DNA from: Macrotis lagotis
Taxonomy: Eukaryota; Chordata; Mammalia; Peramelemorphia; Peramelidae
Assembly (NCBI RefSeq): GCF_037893015.1
Contig: NC_133658.1
Span: 251,974,518 to 252,038,517, forward strand
Length of the DNA stretch: 64,000 nucleotides
Reading direction: 5' to 3'
The translations under genes were made by a program, and so were the position numbers. Below, in pieces: positions 1-10,234 of the stretch; positions within the stretch are counted from its first letter, which is position 1; each line of letters starts with the position of its first letter. A model generated the notes under the pieces. That model was not told where the DNA came from. It searched no databases and saw only the letters and a list, made by a program, of their open reading frames with translations.

Positions 1-409
1 ACTTCTCAAAACATTTCCTGGTGTGAACTCCCTGCTTAGAATCTAGTGCCCTCAGTATACCACTCTTGTGACTCTGGTAACAATATCTATTTCACTATCC
101 AACCTAGAATGCCCCTTCTCTTTTTAACCTTTGCCTTTTATCTTGACTCTGAACTCAGTTCAATCCCACCACCATCCCAGATTTTCCTCAATGGTAGGGA
201 TTACTCCCTGCCCTGACTGCTTCATTTAATGTCAGCATCATACAGTTTGGCCAGAATGGTCAGAATCCTATAGGTTCATCTTGGATTCCCCTCCCTTGAC
301 TGTCAACACAGTAAAGGCAAGGATTTTCTGTGTCATGTTCTTCCTTGCATATCTCCTCCCTTAAATTCAGAACACAAAACTGGCCAGAACAGGGGCAGTG
401 TGAATACTA

Positions 410-625
410 CTACTACTACTAATAATAATAACTAATATTGATAATTAAAATTTGAAGAATACCCTACATATATAAAATCTCAGAGAAATTCTGTGGAGTA
501 GGTGTTATTATTAATCTACCTTTATAATATATAAAACTGAAAATCAGAGGTATTCAATGACTTGTCCTGGATCATACAGCTGGTAGCAGGATTTGAATCC
601 AAAACTCTATCCACTATGCTACACT
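410..625 (-). repeat. MIR/THER1-type SINE fragment
   Basis: The antisense CORE pattern is visible: a TAATAATA-rich edge, GTGGAGTAGGTGTTATTATT, then CATACAGCTGGTAGCAGGATTTGAATCC and a degraded head near 600-625. The copy is old and diverged. Confidence 0.6.
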
Positions 626-713
626 GTATCCTGTATTGCAGAATAAGGAAAAACAAAAAACAAAACCAATGATCTGCCTAGTTTTAAGACTCACTGATAA
701 TTTGAATTTCTTT

Positions 714-870
714 TCAGCTGAAAACAGTAGTCTTGGAAATCCAAAGACCTTTTGGAATCTTAGCTCTGCCACCCTACCTGGAGCAAGTAACTTGGGCCTC
801 AATTTCCTTATCTGTAAAATAATGTTTATCCTACTGGCACTATTTCATTCCCATGACTAAAATGTGAGTT
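714..870 (+). repeat. MIR-type SINE fragment
   Basis: It carries AGCTCTGCCACC, then CTCAATTTCCTTATCTGTAAAATAATG and the weak downstream tail of a sense MIR. It is diverged and cut at the 5-prime end. Confidence 0.55.
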
Positions 871-1449
871 ACTATCAGAACAGGAGTTTTAAAGTTAAAG
901 TTCGAAACATACACAATCAGCTCTCAATTTCTTGTGCTAAGAACACTAAAGACACATATAACTTAAAACAGAAAAACATGCCAAAAATATGTTTCTGCCA
1001 AATGTAAATAAAACTTGTCACCAATATCCCTTCTCAGTTTTATTTCCAACAGGCTAATAGTGGATGTGTTTATATTCTCCAAAATAACCCTCCCTGGGGA
1101 AAGGGCTCCCCTAGTTGGGTTGGAGGGGGGTAGTTTACACTTTATCATTTGCATCAATGGATAACAAGGCCTAACTTCTTTGTTAATGGGAAAGTAGGTA
1201 AATACCAGGTGTGACTGTTCCATAGGGAACAGAGGCATTCAGGAGTATAGAGGAGGTGTTGTGTATTGTGTCTTTTAAAATAGATCTGGGTCCCTGAGAC
1301 ATCTCTGGACATGTTTTGGCCAACCCAGAAAGGCACCTCTGAAAATCTGAAATAAAAAGTTTATTGAATTGCTGAACCCAAGAAGGAAAAGAGAATATAT
1401 AGGAAAGTTACAGGTTCAACTTAATCTCCTTCAGAGATCATAGGGGAGT

Positions 1450-1750
1450 ACAATTTAGAGCTGGAGGTAACTGAGGGGGTCATTTAGTCCAAACTCATTT
1501 TTGTTTTGTTTTTTTCTAACAGATGGGAATACAGATTGTCATAGTTGGAGGAACCATAAGAAAGTTCAGCATAGGAAAATCAAAGCTGGAAGGCATCTAA
1601 GAACAAATTGTCGGAGTTGGAAGGAGCCTTAGAAAACATTCAGCTCAACTCTCTTATTCTGTAAATGAAGACATTGAAGCCTAGGGAAGGTAAGGACCTA
1701 CCCAAAGCAATCTTAAGTGACAGAGCCCGACCCAGAATCCTTATCTGCTG
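1450..1750. repeat. MIR-like repeat with reiterated start motif
   Basis: The phrase resembling TAGAGTTGGAAGGACCTTAG occurs about four times (near 1457, 1541, 1585 and 1613) before the rest of the element (CTGTAAATGAAGACATTGAAG, then AAGTGACAGAGC). The full motif belongs to a common mammalian MIR-like repeat. The stacked starts suggest local duplication or several overlapping insertions. Confidence 0.5.
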
Positions 1751-2103
1751 ATTCCTGGTCAGGTGTACATTGCATTATGGCTTTCTGAGGCCTGGAACTC
1801 CAGTCCCTGTGGATTCCAACTCTGCCAGGCCCCAAAATGTCTTTCCGTTTCTGACCTTCCTGAAGATGCTTTGTTCTACCTGGTTATACCAAGAAATGGA
1901 GTCATAATTTCTTTCCACTTGGAGGTCCCTGAGCATTTGGAACTCCTGAGGAAGCCCTGATGGACAGAATGGCAAGGGACCTTGGAGACACTTTAGCACA
2001 CACCCCGACAGCACCTCCCCCCCCAAATTAAAATGAGAAAACAGGTCCTTCCTACAAAAATTCTCACCAATGACTAAAGTCACACAGATTATTAAGAAGA
2101 TAG

Positions 2104-2212
2104 ATCTGGGCCTCAGAAACTTAATAATTACCTAGCTGTGTGACCTTGGGCAAATCACCTAACCCCATTGCCTTGCAAACATAAACAAAAACAAACAAAC
2201 AAACAAACAAAA
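2104..2212 (+). repeat. WSINE1-type SINE, 5-prime truncated
   Basis: It starts inside the body (CAGAAACTTAATAATTACCTAG), continues TGTGACCTTGGGCAAATCAC and CCCCATTGCCTTGCAAAC, and ends in a CAAA-rich tail at 2184-2212. The tRNA-like head is missing. Confidence 0.8.
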
Positions 2213-2604
2213 AAGAAGATAGATCTGAGGCTAGGTCCTCTCCACTCCAGATTACAGGGCCTTCTCTGCTTCGCCAGAATGCCAGGAGTCTTTCGAAGTA
2301 CTTTTGGCGGGGCAACGGGGGGTTCTCCAAGCCATGATCTCCTTTCCTTGGGCCACATGGGTTCCCTTTACTAGGATTCAGGTCCCCCGGGGCCGCAATC
2401 CTGGCCGGTAGCCCCCTCTCTGTACTAAAGGGCTGAACGCCCTATTCGGGGAACTCTTAAGCATCTTCCTCTAGGGGACGATTCTGGCTTCGGTGCCCCA
2501 CGCCAGACTTGGTTTCCCGGGGTCCCAGGGAGGCAGGAACCTGGGGGTGGGGGGCTGGGAAGCGGCTGGGCTAGGGATGCGGGGGTGACGTTCGGGCCAC
2601 TCAC

Positions 2605-2678
2605 CGCATCCTCCGGCGGGACAGGAGCAGCAGCAGCAGCAGCGCGGCCAGCAGCGCGGCCGCAAGGAACCAGGGCAT
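2605..2678 (-). CDS. PTGIS: PTGIS (prostacyclin synthase, CYP8A1), first coding exon
   Basis: Reading right to left, ATG at 2678-2676 opens [20 protein letters not shown] followed by RRRM and a split Arg codon (CG at 2606-2605). From memory, human PTGIS begins [20 protein letters not shown] and continues RRRTR, so the seven-leucine run, the SRRR stop-transfer and the length all agree. The segment is the N-terminal ER signal-anchor of this class III cytochrome P450, which isomerises prostaglandin H2 to prostacyclin. The exon ends at 2605 and a strong donor (CG/GTGAGTGG) begins at 2604, giving a phase-2 intron. A G at -3 gives the ATG a fair Kozak context. The frame is open upstream to 2987, but homology favours this ATG. 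The heme-binding and catalytic parts lie in later exons outside the window to the left. Confidence 0.9.
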
Positions 2679-2699
2679 GGCTGCGCGGGACGAAGACCG

Positions 2700-2830
2700 C
2701 AGGTGAGAGCCGGGCGGCGGCGGCCCGGAGCCTCTTATGCCCGCTCCTTCCCCCGACCCTTCCCTCTCTCCCGGAGCAGAGGCGGTGGCCGAGAGCCTCG
2801 CGCCGCCCCCTCCCCGCCCCGAGGAGGTGC
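2700..2830 (-). promoter_or_regulatory. PTGIS: Probable PTGIS core promoter
   Basis: On the minus strand a GC box (GGGGCGGGG, 2812-2820) lies upstream of an A/T-rich GCATAAGAGG (2731-2740) in otherwise GC-rich DNA. If that acts as a weak TATA-like element, transcription would start near 2705-2710 and leave a 5-prime UTR of about 30 bases. Human PTGIS is usually described as having a GC-rich, Sp1-type promoter, so the true start may be spread out. The position is inferred. Confidence 0.45.
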
Positions 2831-3389
2831 GTGCGTCCGAGGGGCTCCGGGCTCCAGGCTTTCCTTCCCGGACCGGGCCCCTGCCCGTAGCCCACTGGGT
2901 GGGGGTGGTCAGACCAGCTCGATCCCACAAAGGACCTGCTGGGGTCACCCAAGAAGATTCCCAGAGACCCCCAGTCCCTGCCTTCAAAGAGCTTACGAAC
3001 AGCGTGGAAATCTCCTATGGCTCGAGCTCATTTCCAAAATCGGTTTTTAAGGGGTCTTTGGAGAAGGCGAGGTGGGATTTGGGGGGGGGGCTCTTAGGAA
3101 GCTTCTAGCTCATCTTGGAGGCAAGAAATCCTTTTGCTCATTTACAGCAGCCCCACTCCCCACCCGAAGCAGGGAGCCGAAGGTCTTCCATCCCCAAGGA
3201 GAAGCTGGGATCCAGCTGCTCTCCCAGTCTAGGAAAGAAAGTTAACTTGCTAAAGGAATGGGAGCTTCTGTCTAGCCCCCCACACCCACCCCGCTGTCAG
3301 CAAAAAAGAATGGAAAGAGGAATGGACTTGAGGTCGAGAGACCAGAATTTGCAGCATAGCTCCAAACTTATTAGATGGGCGAGACAGTC

Positions 3390-3505
3390 GGTCAACAAAT
3401 GTTTATTAAGTGGTCCTTATGTGCCAGTTACAATGCTGAGCACTGGGAATATAACTAGAAGTAAAAAGAAAGCCCCTGTCCTCAAGGAGCTTACATTCTA
3501 AAGAC
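3390..3505 (-). repeat. L2 LINE 3-prime end
   Basis: The antisense L2 tail is clear: CAACAAATGTTTATTAAGTG, a TGTGCCAGTTACAATGCTGA segment, then CCCTGTCCTCAAGGAGCTTA and CATTCTAA. This lies about 700-800 bases upstream of the PTGIS start. Confidence 0.7.
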
Positions 3506-4079
3506 TACATATTAAAAAAAAAAAGTTTATGGAAAACTCCAGACTGCAGCCTGGCGAGAAATGAAGAGATGTCTCCTCAGTCACCTCCGTAAAGGGGATC
3601 ATTCTCGGCTCTCCTGCTTCCCAGAGTTGCTTATACAAAGGTACTAAACCAACAATGGGAATAGCAGTGAGCGTTTATGCTATTCTATCTCATCTTCCAA
3701 CAATACAAGCCTCACCTCCTTTAGGCACTTCACTCACAGAGTTCCAACCTACAAGTTTCTGCTTGTCGAAGGCAAAACTCAGCATTGCGCCCCTGCCTGC
3801 TGGCATTTACAGAGGCTCCCTACATCCCTGGGATGTCCTGCAATCGACTGTCTCCTCCCCTCTGTGGTTCAGCATCCTGAATCCTTTGTTTCCTGTTTAG
3901 GTGAGCACCTTTTCCCCAGCTTACAATATTGGATAGTTGCCTCTAGAGCACGAGGAGAGAAGTGATTTGCCCAGGATTACACATGTGTCAAAGATGGACC
4001 TTGTCTCTTGAATTCCTGACTTGAAAGTCAAATTTCTCTGCGACCTATTTACATTTGCTCTTTCTGGTTGCTTTTTATA

Positions 4080-4500
4080 TTTACTCATATTAAGGCTGCA
4101 GTCTAATAAAGCCTGTAGATCTTTTTCACATGAGCTGTTGTCTAGTTAGATTTCCCTGCGCTCAATTTCTGCAGTTGATTGTTGAACCAAAGTGTAGGAC
4201 TTTACATTTCTCCACATTAGATTTAATCTTTTTAGGTTTTATTCATAATTCTCACCTGTTAAAAATAATTTAGGATTTTGACTCTTTGATCAGTAGTTTA
4301 ACTATTCCCCTCAGCTTCATGTAAATTATCTAGCCATGTCCTCTATGTCTTATTTTTAGTCACAAATACAAGTGTTCAGTAGCACAGAGTCAAGGATCAA
4401 ACACTTTGGCATCCTACCGTACCTACAGCTCAATGTGACATCAACATTTCTATTTACTTTTTTGGTCCAGGAATTAAATTATCTCTGAATTCATCTAAAC
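4080..4500 (-). repeat. L3/CR1 LINE fragment
   Basis: It matches the antisense CR1/L3 pattern: CTGTAGATCTTTTTCACATG with AGCTGTTGTCTAG, then GTGTAGGACTTTACATTTCT, then a CCCTCAGCTTCATGTAAATT segment. It is highly diverged and has no open frame. Confidence 0.6.
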
Positions 4501-4546
4501 TATTCTAACTTAGATTTAGGTTTAGATTTCTCCACCTTGTCCACAT

Positions 4547-4815
4547 AGGGCAGCTAGGTGGCGCTTGCCATTTACTAGTTGTGTGACCTTGTGCAAGTCA
4601 CTTAACCTTGATTGCCTCGCATCCAGGGCATCTCCAGTCATCCTGATTCATATCTGGCCCCTGGACCCAGATGGCTCTAGAGGAGAAAGTGAGGCTGGTG
4701 ACTTAGCACAGTCCCACCTCACTCAAATCCAGTTCATGTGTATGTCATGACATCATCTCCCCCGATGTCATGGTCTTTTTCAAGAATGAAGGACAAACAT
4801 CATCATCATCATTTA
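4547..4815 (+). repeat. ATC-tailed SINE, copy 1 of a tandem pair
   Basis: The head starts AGGGCAGCTAGGTGGCGC. The tRNA-like middle is largely deleted, and the CORE (TGTGACCTTGTGCAAGTCAC) is followed by a third-type tail: CAGTCATCCTGATTCATATC, GACCCAGATGGCTCTAGAGG, then AATGAAGGACAAACATCATC and more ATC units. See 4854-5155 for the second copy. Confidence 0.75.
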
Positions 4816-4853
4816 ATTTATAACTGATTTAGATCTCTCCACCTTGTCCACAT

Positions 4854-5155
4854 ATGGCAGCTAAGTGGCCCAATGTATAGAGAACAGACCTTGTAGTCAG
4901 GAGGACAAAAATTAGAATCCAGCCTGAGATACTTGCCATTACTTACCTGTGTGACCTTAGGCAAGTCACTTAACCCCTGATTGCCTTGCATCTTAGGACC
5001 ATCTCTAGTCATTCCAATTCATATCTGGCCACTGAAGTTGAAGACTCTAGAGGAAAAAGTGAAGCTGGTGACTTAGCACAGTACTCCCTCACTCAAATAC
5101 AATTCATATGCATCACCTCCCTGACGTCATGTTCTCTGAGAATGAAGGATAAAGA
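4854..5155 (+). repeat. ATC-tailed SINE, copy 2 of a tandem pair
   Basis: Same family as 4547-4815 but with a complete head (ATGGCAGCTAAGTGGCCCAA, then AGAACAGACCTTGTAGTCAG). Its 5-prime flank TTTAGATCTCTCCACCTTGT (from 4828) repeats the flank of copy 1 (from 4521). Confidence 0.75.
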
Positions 5156-5359
5156 ACTCATTACCTTGCAAAGAGTTTATCAGCTACTATGCTGAAATTT
5201 AGGCATGTTATGACTATTATTGTTCAAATATCTACCTATCTAATGACCCAATGCTAACTAGGTGCTCTTGTTTCTATCCTGTTGAAGGACTGCAAGTTCT
5301 GTCAATTCCTTCTGAATTTTGTATCCTTGGTTAATTGAGTTGTCATAGTCTAGTAGCAG

Positions 5360-5812
5360 CTTTAAGGTAGCCAGCTGGCACACTGAAGTTTGGAAGACCC
5401 GAGTTCAAATTTGATTCAGACAGTTACTAGTTATTTGATTCTGGGCAAGTCACTTAAGCTGTTGCCTCAGTTTCTTCCATTATAAAAATAGAGAACAGGG
5501 GGTGGCTAGGTGGCGCAGTGGATAGAGCACCGGCCCTGGAGTCAGGAGTACCTGAGTTCAAATCTGATCTCAGACACTTAATAATTACCTAGCTATGTGG
5601 CTTTGGGCAAGCCACTTAACCCCATTTGCCTTGCAAAAACCTAAAATAAATAAATGAATGAATGAATAAATATATAAATATACAAATAAATAAAAAGTAA
5701 GTAAATAAATGAATAAATAAATAAAAATAGAGAACAGCACCTACTTTGTAGGGTTGTTGTGAAGATCAAATGAGATATATTTTGTAAAGTGCTTGGCACT
5801 TAATAAATTCAT
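5360..5812 (+). repeat. THER1/MIR-type SINE split by a WSINE1-type insertion
   Basis: The first half runs 5360-5498 (head, CORE, TTGCCTCAGTTTCTTCCATT). The second half resumes at 5738 with the classic MIR tail (CACCTACTTTGTAGGGTTGT, then GTAAAGTGCTTGGCACTTAA). The inserted SINE is at 5499-5720. Confidence 0.75.
5499..5720 (+). repeat. WSINE1-type SINE with long AAAT tail
   Basis: Complete head (GGCTAGGTGGCGCAGTGGAT), B-box-like GAGTTCAAATCTG, body and TTGCCTTGCAAAAACCTAAA, followed by an expanded (AAAT)/(AATG) tail. A perfect 17-base target duplication ATAAAAATAGAGAACAG lies at 5482-5498 and 5721-5737. It shows the linked bases GGAGTACC and GGGCAAGCCAC of subfamily B (see Findings). Confidence 0.92.
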
Positions 5813-5849
5813 TTTCTCTTTACTTTCCCCCTTGGTCCTATAATGCCTT

Positions 5850-6230
5850 TCCCTGGCCAGCTCACATCTGGAACACTGTTGAATTCTGGAGGCCATGCTT
5901 TAAGAAAGAAGTTGATAAATTGAAGATTAACCATAGAAGGGCAAATAGAAAGATGGTGACGAACCTGGAGAACATACCATATGAGGACTGTTTGAAGCAA
6001 TATTTATACTAGACAAGAAAAATACCTAAGGGGGGGGGGAGTAAAACTTTTCCAAGAATTTGAAGAATTATATTTTTTCTCTTTGGTCCAGAGGGCAGAA
6101 TTAGGACTAATAGGTGGAAGTTAAAAAGAGAAAAGTTTAGAGTTTATGTAAAGGAATGTCCCTAAAGCAAGTAGAATTATCCAAAAGTGGAAAGGACTGA
6201 CTTAAGAGCATTTGGTACTAGGAGAATATT
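5850..6230 (+). repeat. L3/CR1 LINE fragment (ORF2 C-terminal region)
   Basis: Sense CR1/L3 sequence: CACATCTGGAACACTGTTGA, then GGAGAACATACCATATGAGG, CCAGAGGGCAGAATTAGGAC and CCAAAAGTGGAAAGGACTGA. These correspond to the conserved end of the CR1 reverse-transcriptase ORF, now broken by many changes. A G-run lies at 6030-6040. Confidence 0.7.
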
Positions 6231-6244
6231 GTACACAATAAAAA

Positions 6245-6600
6245 GCAATATTGTTTGAGGATTAACTTAACTCCTCTCAGAAGTACAATGATACAAGACA
6301 ATTCCAAAGTGCTTATGAAGAAAAATACTATCTACCCTCAGGGAAAAAACTGATGGAGTCTGAAAGTACACTTTTCTTAACTTTATTTTTCTTGGAGTTT
6401 TTTGGTCTGCATTTTCTTTTGCAACCTGGCTAATATGGAAATGTTTTATATCACTATACATGTATAATCTCTATATCAAATTTCTTACCTTCTCATAGAG
6501 GGAGGAAGGAAGGAAGGGAGAGAATCTGGAACACAAAATTAAAAAAAATAATGTTAAATATATTTGTTTACATGTAATTGAGAAAATAAAATGTAAAAAA
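6245..6600 (+). repeat. L1 3-prime end
   Basis: A marsupial L1 3-prime UTR: CAATGATACAAGACAATTCC, then AAACTGATGGAGTCTGAAAG, AACCTGGCTAATATGGAAAT, a GGGAGGAAGGAAGGAAGGGA block, and a tail ending TGTAATTGAGAAAATAAAAT. Confidence 0.8.
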
Positions 6601-6678
6601 ATTAGTTAGCACATAGTGGGCAGTTAATAAATATTTATTGAATGACTTGGTAATATTTTCTTCAAGCAAAAGTTGTCA

Positions 6679-6826
6679 GGAGTAGCTAGGTGGCACAGTG
6701 GATAGAACACCGGACCTGGAGTCAGGAGTACCTGAGTTCAAATCTGGCCTCAGACACTTAATGATTGCCTAGCTGTGTGGCCTTGGGCAAGCCACTTAAC
6801 CCCATTTGCCTTGCAAAAAATAAAAA
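6679..6826 (+). repeat. WSINE1-type SINE
   Basis: Full-length copy with a perfect target duplication AAAAGTTGTCA (6668-6678 and 6827-6837). It carries subfamily-B bases (GGAGTACC, GGGCAAGCCAC, CCCATTTGCC). Confidence 0.92.
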
Positions 6827-6850
6827 AAAAGTTGTCATATATGACAGAGG

Positions 6851-8445
6851 GAAGGAGATGTGGAGTCAAGATGTCAGTGAGCAAAACCATTTTTGCCTAG
6901 CTTGCATATTTCCTTCGTGATAATTTAAAATACATACCGACTGAATTTTGAGCAGAAAGCCAAGAAAAGTTCACAATGCATAATTTTTCCAACCCAGAAC
7001 AGCTTAGGGAGACAGAGAGGTATTCAACCATTGAATATGGGGGCTGGCAAGGAGTAGTCACAGAAACAGTAGTGAGGATCATTCTAGCACCCAAGGACCA
7101 AAAGAAGGATGAAACAGAGTATGTGGTAAGGAAGCACCAGAGTATAAAGAGATACAAGGGAATCCCCAACTGTATAGAGTGCAGGGATGGGTGCCATCTT
7201 GCTGCTGTGTCAAGGGTCCAAGATGAAAAGAAGCAGAGTCTGAGTAAGTCTTAGCTGAGAACTGAACAAGGAGAAAATTCTGGAAACATAGTGACTTTGA
7301 GCCCAGGAATAGAACTGAGATTTAGTTCTAGCCCATAAGTCTGCAGTAGAATAGAGTGTCCACCTAGACCAAAGAGGAGCAAACATTATAGTTGATCTGA
7401 CTCTGCATACCTCCCAGTAGATTGACTGTGACTGAGTCTAGCAGTAGTATATTGAAACTCAGCTACATACAAGCCAACAGAACCAAACTTGGATCAAGAA
7501 CTCACAGATATCAGACAAAGATGGAAGTGAATAGACTTCTCCCCAGATCACACCAATTTGGGAGCACTGAAAATTTGTACGCTCCCCAAAACACAGATTC
7601 AATTGTAAAAGTGACTGAAGACTATAAAATGACAGACTCTCAGACCTGACATCCTCCTAAGAAGTGCACAAAGCCCAACATTAGCATAAAGTCCAAAGTC
7701 AAGAAGTTGAGCAAACACAAAAAGCACTAAACCATAAGGGAGTATTATGGATATAGGGAAATTCAAGACACAAACACAGAAGGCAATGATTTGAAAATAT
7801 CTATAAGCAAAGCCTCAAAGAAGAATTCAGATTGTACATAAGTCCACAAGAATTCCTAAAAGAGTTAAAGAGAGAATTTAAAATAAGTATGATTATAAAA
7901 ACCAAATTAGAGTGGTAGAGGGGAAAAGAACTGAGATCTATACAAGAAAAATATGAAAAGAGAATTAACAGTTTGAGAGATTCAAAACCTTACTGAAAAA
8001 GATATCTGCTTTAAAATTAAAATTGAACAAAAAAGGCTAATGATTCTCTGAGGCTTTAAGAAATAATAAAACAATGTCAAAATATGTTAAATATAGGAAA
8101 AGCAACTGAACTGGAAAAATAGGATCAAGAAGCAATTACTTAAGAATCATTGGACAACCAGAGGCCATGAACAAAAAGAGGGCATAGAAATATTTCAGTA
8201 TAAAAGAAAACTCTCCAGATATCTTAAAATCAGAAGGCAAAATAGAAATTGAAAGAATTCATTGGTCTCTTCCTGAAAGAAATTCCAAAATTGAAAGATT
8301 CCCAAGTCAAGGAAAAAAATACTTGCATACCACCCCAAAGACAGAATTCAAATATTTAAGAGACTTAATCAGAATGACACAGGATTTAGCAACCAACACT
8401 CTAAAGAAATGGAGAACTTGGAATATGATATTCCAGAATGTAACG
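6851..8445 (+). repeat. L1/HAL1-type LINE, 5-prime UTR and ORF1 region
   Basis: It opens with a degraded form of the marsupial L1 leader (GGAGTCAAGATGTCAGTGAG). Further on, at about 7770-8440, is an A-rich ORF1-like stretch. Recognisable ORF1 words include an LRIIGQPE-like segment near 8140, DILKSEGKIEIERIHW near 8220 and the AWNMIF-like end near 8420. The remaining short frames (6976-7254, 7422-7649) are leftovers. ORF2 is absent; the sequence stops near 8445 with no poly-A. Confidence 0.65.
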
Positions 8446-9404
8446 CATTTAGCATTTCAACTATATATGTTGTAGAGGAGTCTTATTTAAGGAAGGGTTG
8501 ATGTGATAGATGACTTTTTAGAGCCTTTATGACTCAGATTCTACAATTCAATGACTAGGATTAGTTTTGTATGAGCAATTCTTTATGAGACCAATTTGGT
8601 TCTTAGAGATTACCACTTTTCTTTCTAAATGCTCACAAGCTACCTCTTTTATAATATAGTCTAGAATTTTTCTAGGAATCAAAGTCATAGTCACTGATTT
8701 AAAGATTGCAAACTATCTTTTTCCTTTTTTTCTTTGGAGACATGTTCTTCTTTTCCTCTATCATAAATTCTGAGATGGAAGTACTTCCTTCCTAAATTCC
8801 CATCATTTCCTTCCTGCTACATAGAATCAAGTCCAGAAAAACAATTTGGAACTATATAAATATAACTTCCATACTCTCTGCAATTGTAGGTCAGCTTCCT
8901 GAAGGGACAATCCCTAACTGTATGTGCCTCTCTGTACTGTGTATAGTGTGGGAGAGGAGAAAGGAGGGAAATATGATTCTTGACTAACTGAGAAACTTCT
9001 AAACTTTTTGCACTGATACTTTTTAAGTGAAGAAGAGACTTCAGATTTTAAACATCAGGTGAGAGAAATAAAGAAGGAGTTTGACATAGACAAGGGCAAG
9101 AGAGAGAATGAACTTTTGAATTGGCAGAATATCTTCTTGGAGTTGTGAAGTGACAGAACTTAGATTTGAATCCTCAAGTTCTCTGACTACAAATTTTCTA
9201 CCCTTTTTGCTGTACCAAGCTACTTACTTCTATACTCCAATCTAATATTTGGGACTGTTGATTATATTATAAGGCTAACATAACTGCTGGGTGAAAACTT
9301 CCAGGGGAAAGTAAGAGGTGGTGATGATTTCCTCAAGAAAAGAGCAAAGAGGGAGGAATAATGTGTGTGGGTATGTGGACATGGTTAGAAGTGCAACAGA
9401 TCCA
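8446..9404. other. Old unassigned DNA
   Basis: No gene seen. There are weak CR1/MIR scraps such as TAGAGCCTTTATGACTCAGA near 8520 and a MIR-like piece near 9130-9240. The rest is unassigned. Confidence 0.4.
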
Positions 9405-9545
9405 AATTCTGCCACTAACTTGTTATGTGTGTGACCTTGGACAAATCACTTCTTTTCTATAGGTTTCAGTTTTCTCCTCTGTAACATTAGGCAGTTGGCC
9501 TAAATGGTCTTTAAGGTCCATTTCTCATTTAAACCCTGGTTCTAC
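9405..9545 (+). repeat. MIR-type SINE fragment
   Basis: Sense CORE (CCACTAACTTGTTATGTGTG, then GACCTTGGACAAATCACTTC) and TTTCTCCTCTGTAACATTAG, ending in a CCTAAATGGTCTTTAAGGTC type tail. Confidence 0.6.
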
Positions 9546-9550
9546 ATAGT

Positions 9551-9824
9551 TGTTGAGTCCCTGTTCAGACACCATATGTTGAGTCCCTTTCTGGACTCCC
9601 TCAATCTTCCCCAGGTGAACGTTGAAGGGGAAGAAGACAAGAAAGACAAGTTCTCCCTACACCAAGGTCTCCATTTATTTGCCAAAATATAAGTGCTTAA
9701 ATACTTCCCCAGTCTCTAATCCACTCCCACTCCCATGGCACTTAGTAAAACAAGGCTCTGGTGCTCAAAGACACCAGGTGATGAAGGTTCACAGCACTCC
9801 CACACACAACAACAATCCCTAACA
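9551..9824 (-). mobile_element. Solo LTR of an endogenous retrovirus, copy 1
   Basis: About 274 bases, bounded on the plus strand by TGTTGAG and CCTAACA, and flanked by a near-perfect 6-base duplication (CATAGT at 9545-9550, CATAAT at 9825-9830). It is an inverted relative of the element at 62715-62996 along its whole length, including an AATAAA-type signal and a TATTTAAG TATA-like box in LTR orientation. No internal region is present. It looks older than its partner. Confidence 0.8.
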
Positions 9825-9922
9825 CATAATTATCAACCAGTCTCCAGAACGCTTTTCTTATTTTCTCATGAAATTTAATCCTTAGCTCATAGTTTTCCTC
9901 TTGCCCTCATAGTTGGGGACTC

Positions 9923-9923
<1 letters not shown>

Positions 9924-9966
<43 letters not shown>

Positions 9967-10020
9967 TTATATTTATATTTATATATATATTAGATATATA
10001 TAAATATATATATATATATG
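9924..10020. repeat. AT microsatellite with ATTTAT units
   Basis: A (TA)n block passes into ATTTAT hexamers and back into (TA)n, about 97 bases of pure A/T. Confidence 0.95.
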
Positions 10021-10234
10021 TTAATGTTCCCTCAAAAACCCCAGTCATTCAATTCATTAACTTCCTCAGTTCTTATGACCTACATTCCCCTTCAGGAAGA
10101 TGATCTTACTGTCAGTCAAATGTGTTTTCTTTCTATGATGCAGAACTCTGAACTTCCCTTCCCATTACAACAATCTTTCCATCTCATTCACTGATCTACA
10201 CATCCTAAACCCATTCTTTATCTTTACCAAGTTT

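Larger units (their letters stand above)
1..2604 (-). other. PTGIS: Start of PTGIS intron 1
   Basis: This stretch follows the GTGAGT donor at 2604-2599 on the minus strand. No open frame in it resembles PTGIS exon 2, which in human starts near RPGEPPLDLG, so intron 1 runs past base 1. It holds MIR-type fragments (410-625, 714-870, 1450-1750) and a WSINE1-type fragment (2104-2212). I recognise nothing in 1-400 or 870-1440. Confidence 0.75.
2500..2900. promoter_or_regulatory. CpG island over PTGIS exon 1
   Basis: CpG dinucleotides are dense from about 2580 to 2880 (runs such as GGGCGGCGGCGGCCCGG at 2713-2729) and thin out on both sides; scattered CpGs reach 2270 and 3025. Nothing else in the window is comparably CpG-rich. 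It covers the PTGIS start codon, 5-prime UTR and proximal promoter, as expected for a GC-rich vertebrate promoter. Confidence 0.85.

Noticed and set aside
1-2600. Possible PTGIS exon 2
   Set aside because: No frame with a PGEPPLDLG-like start and a splice acceptor was found, so it must lie left of the window.
2425-3108. Several 64-175 residue frames on both strands in the CpG island
   Set aside because: GC-rich DNA lacks stop codons. Only the last 25 codons of the 2601-2987 minus frame match a known protein (PTGIS).
7422-7649. 75-residue plus-strand frame
   Set aside because: Part of the L1 leader region, with no similarity to a host protein.
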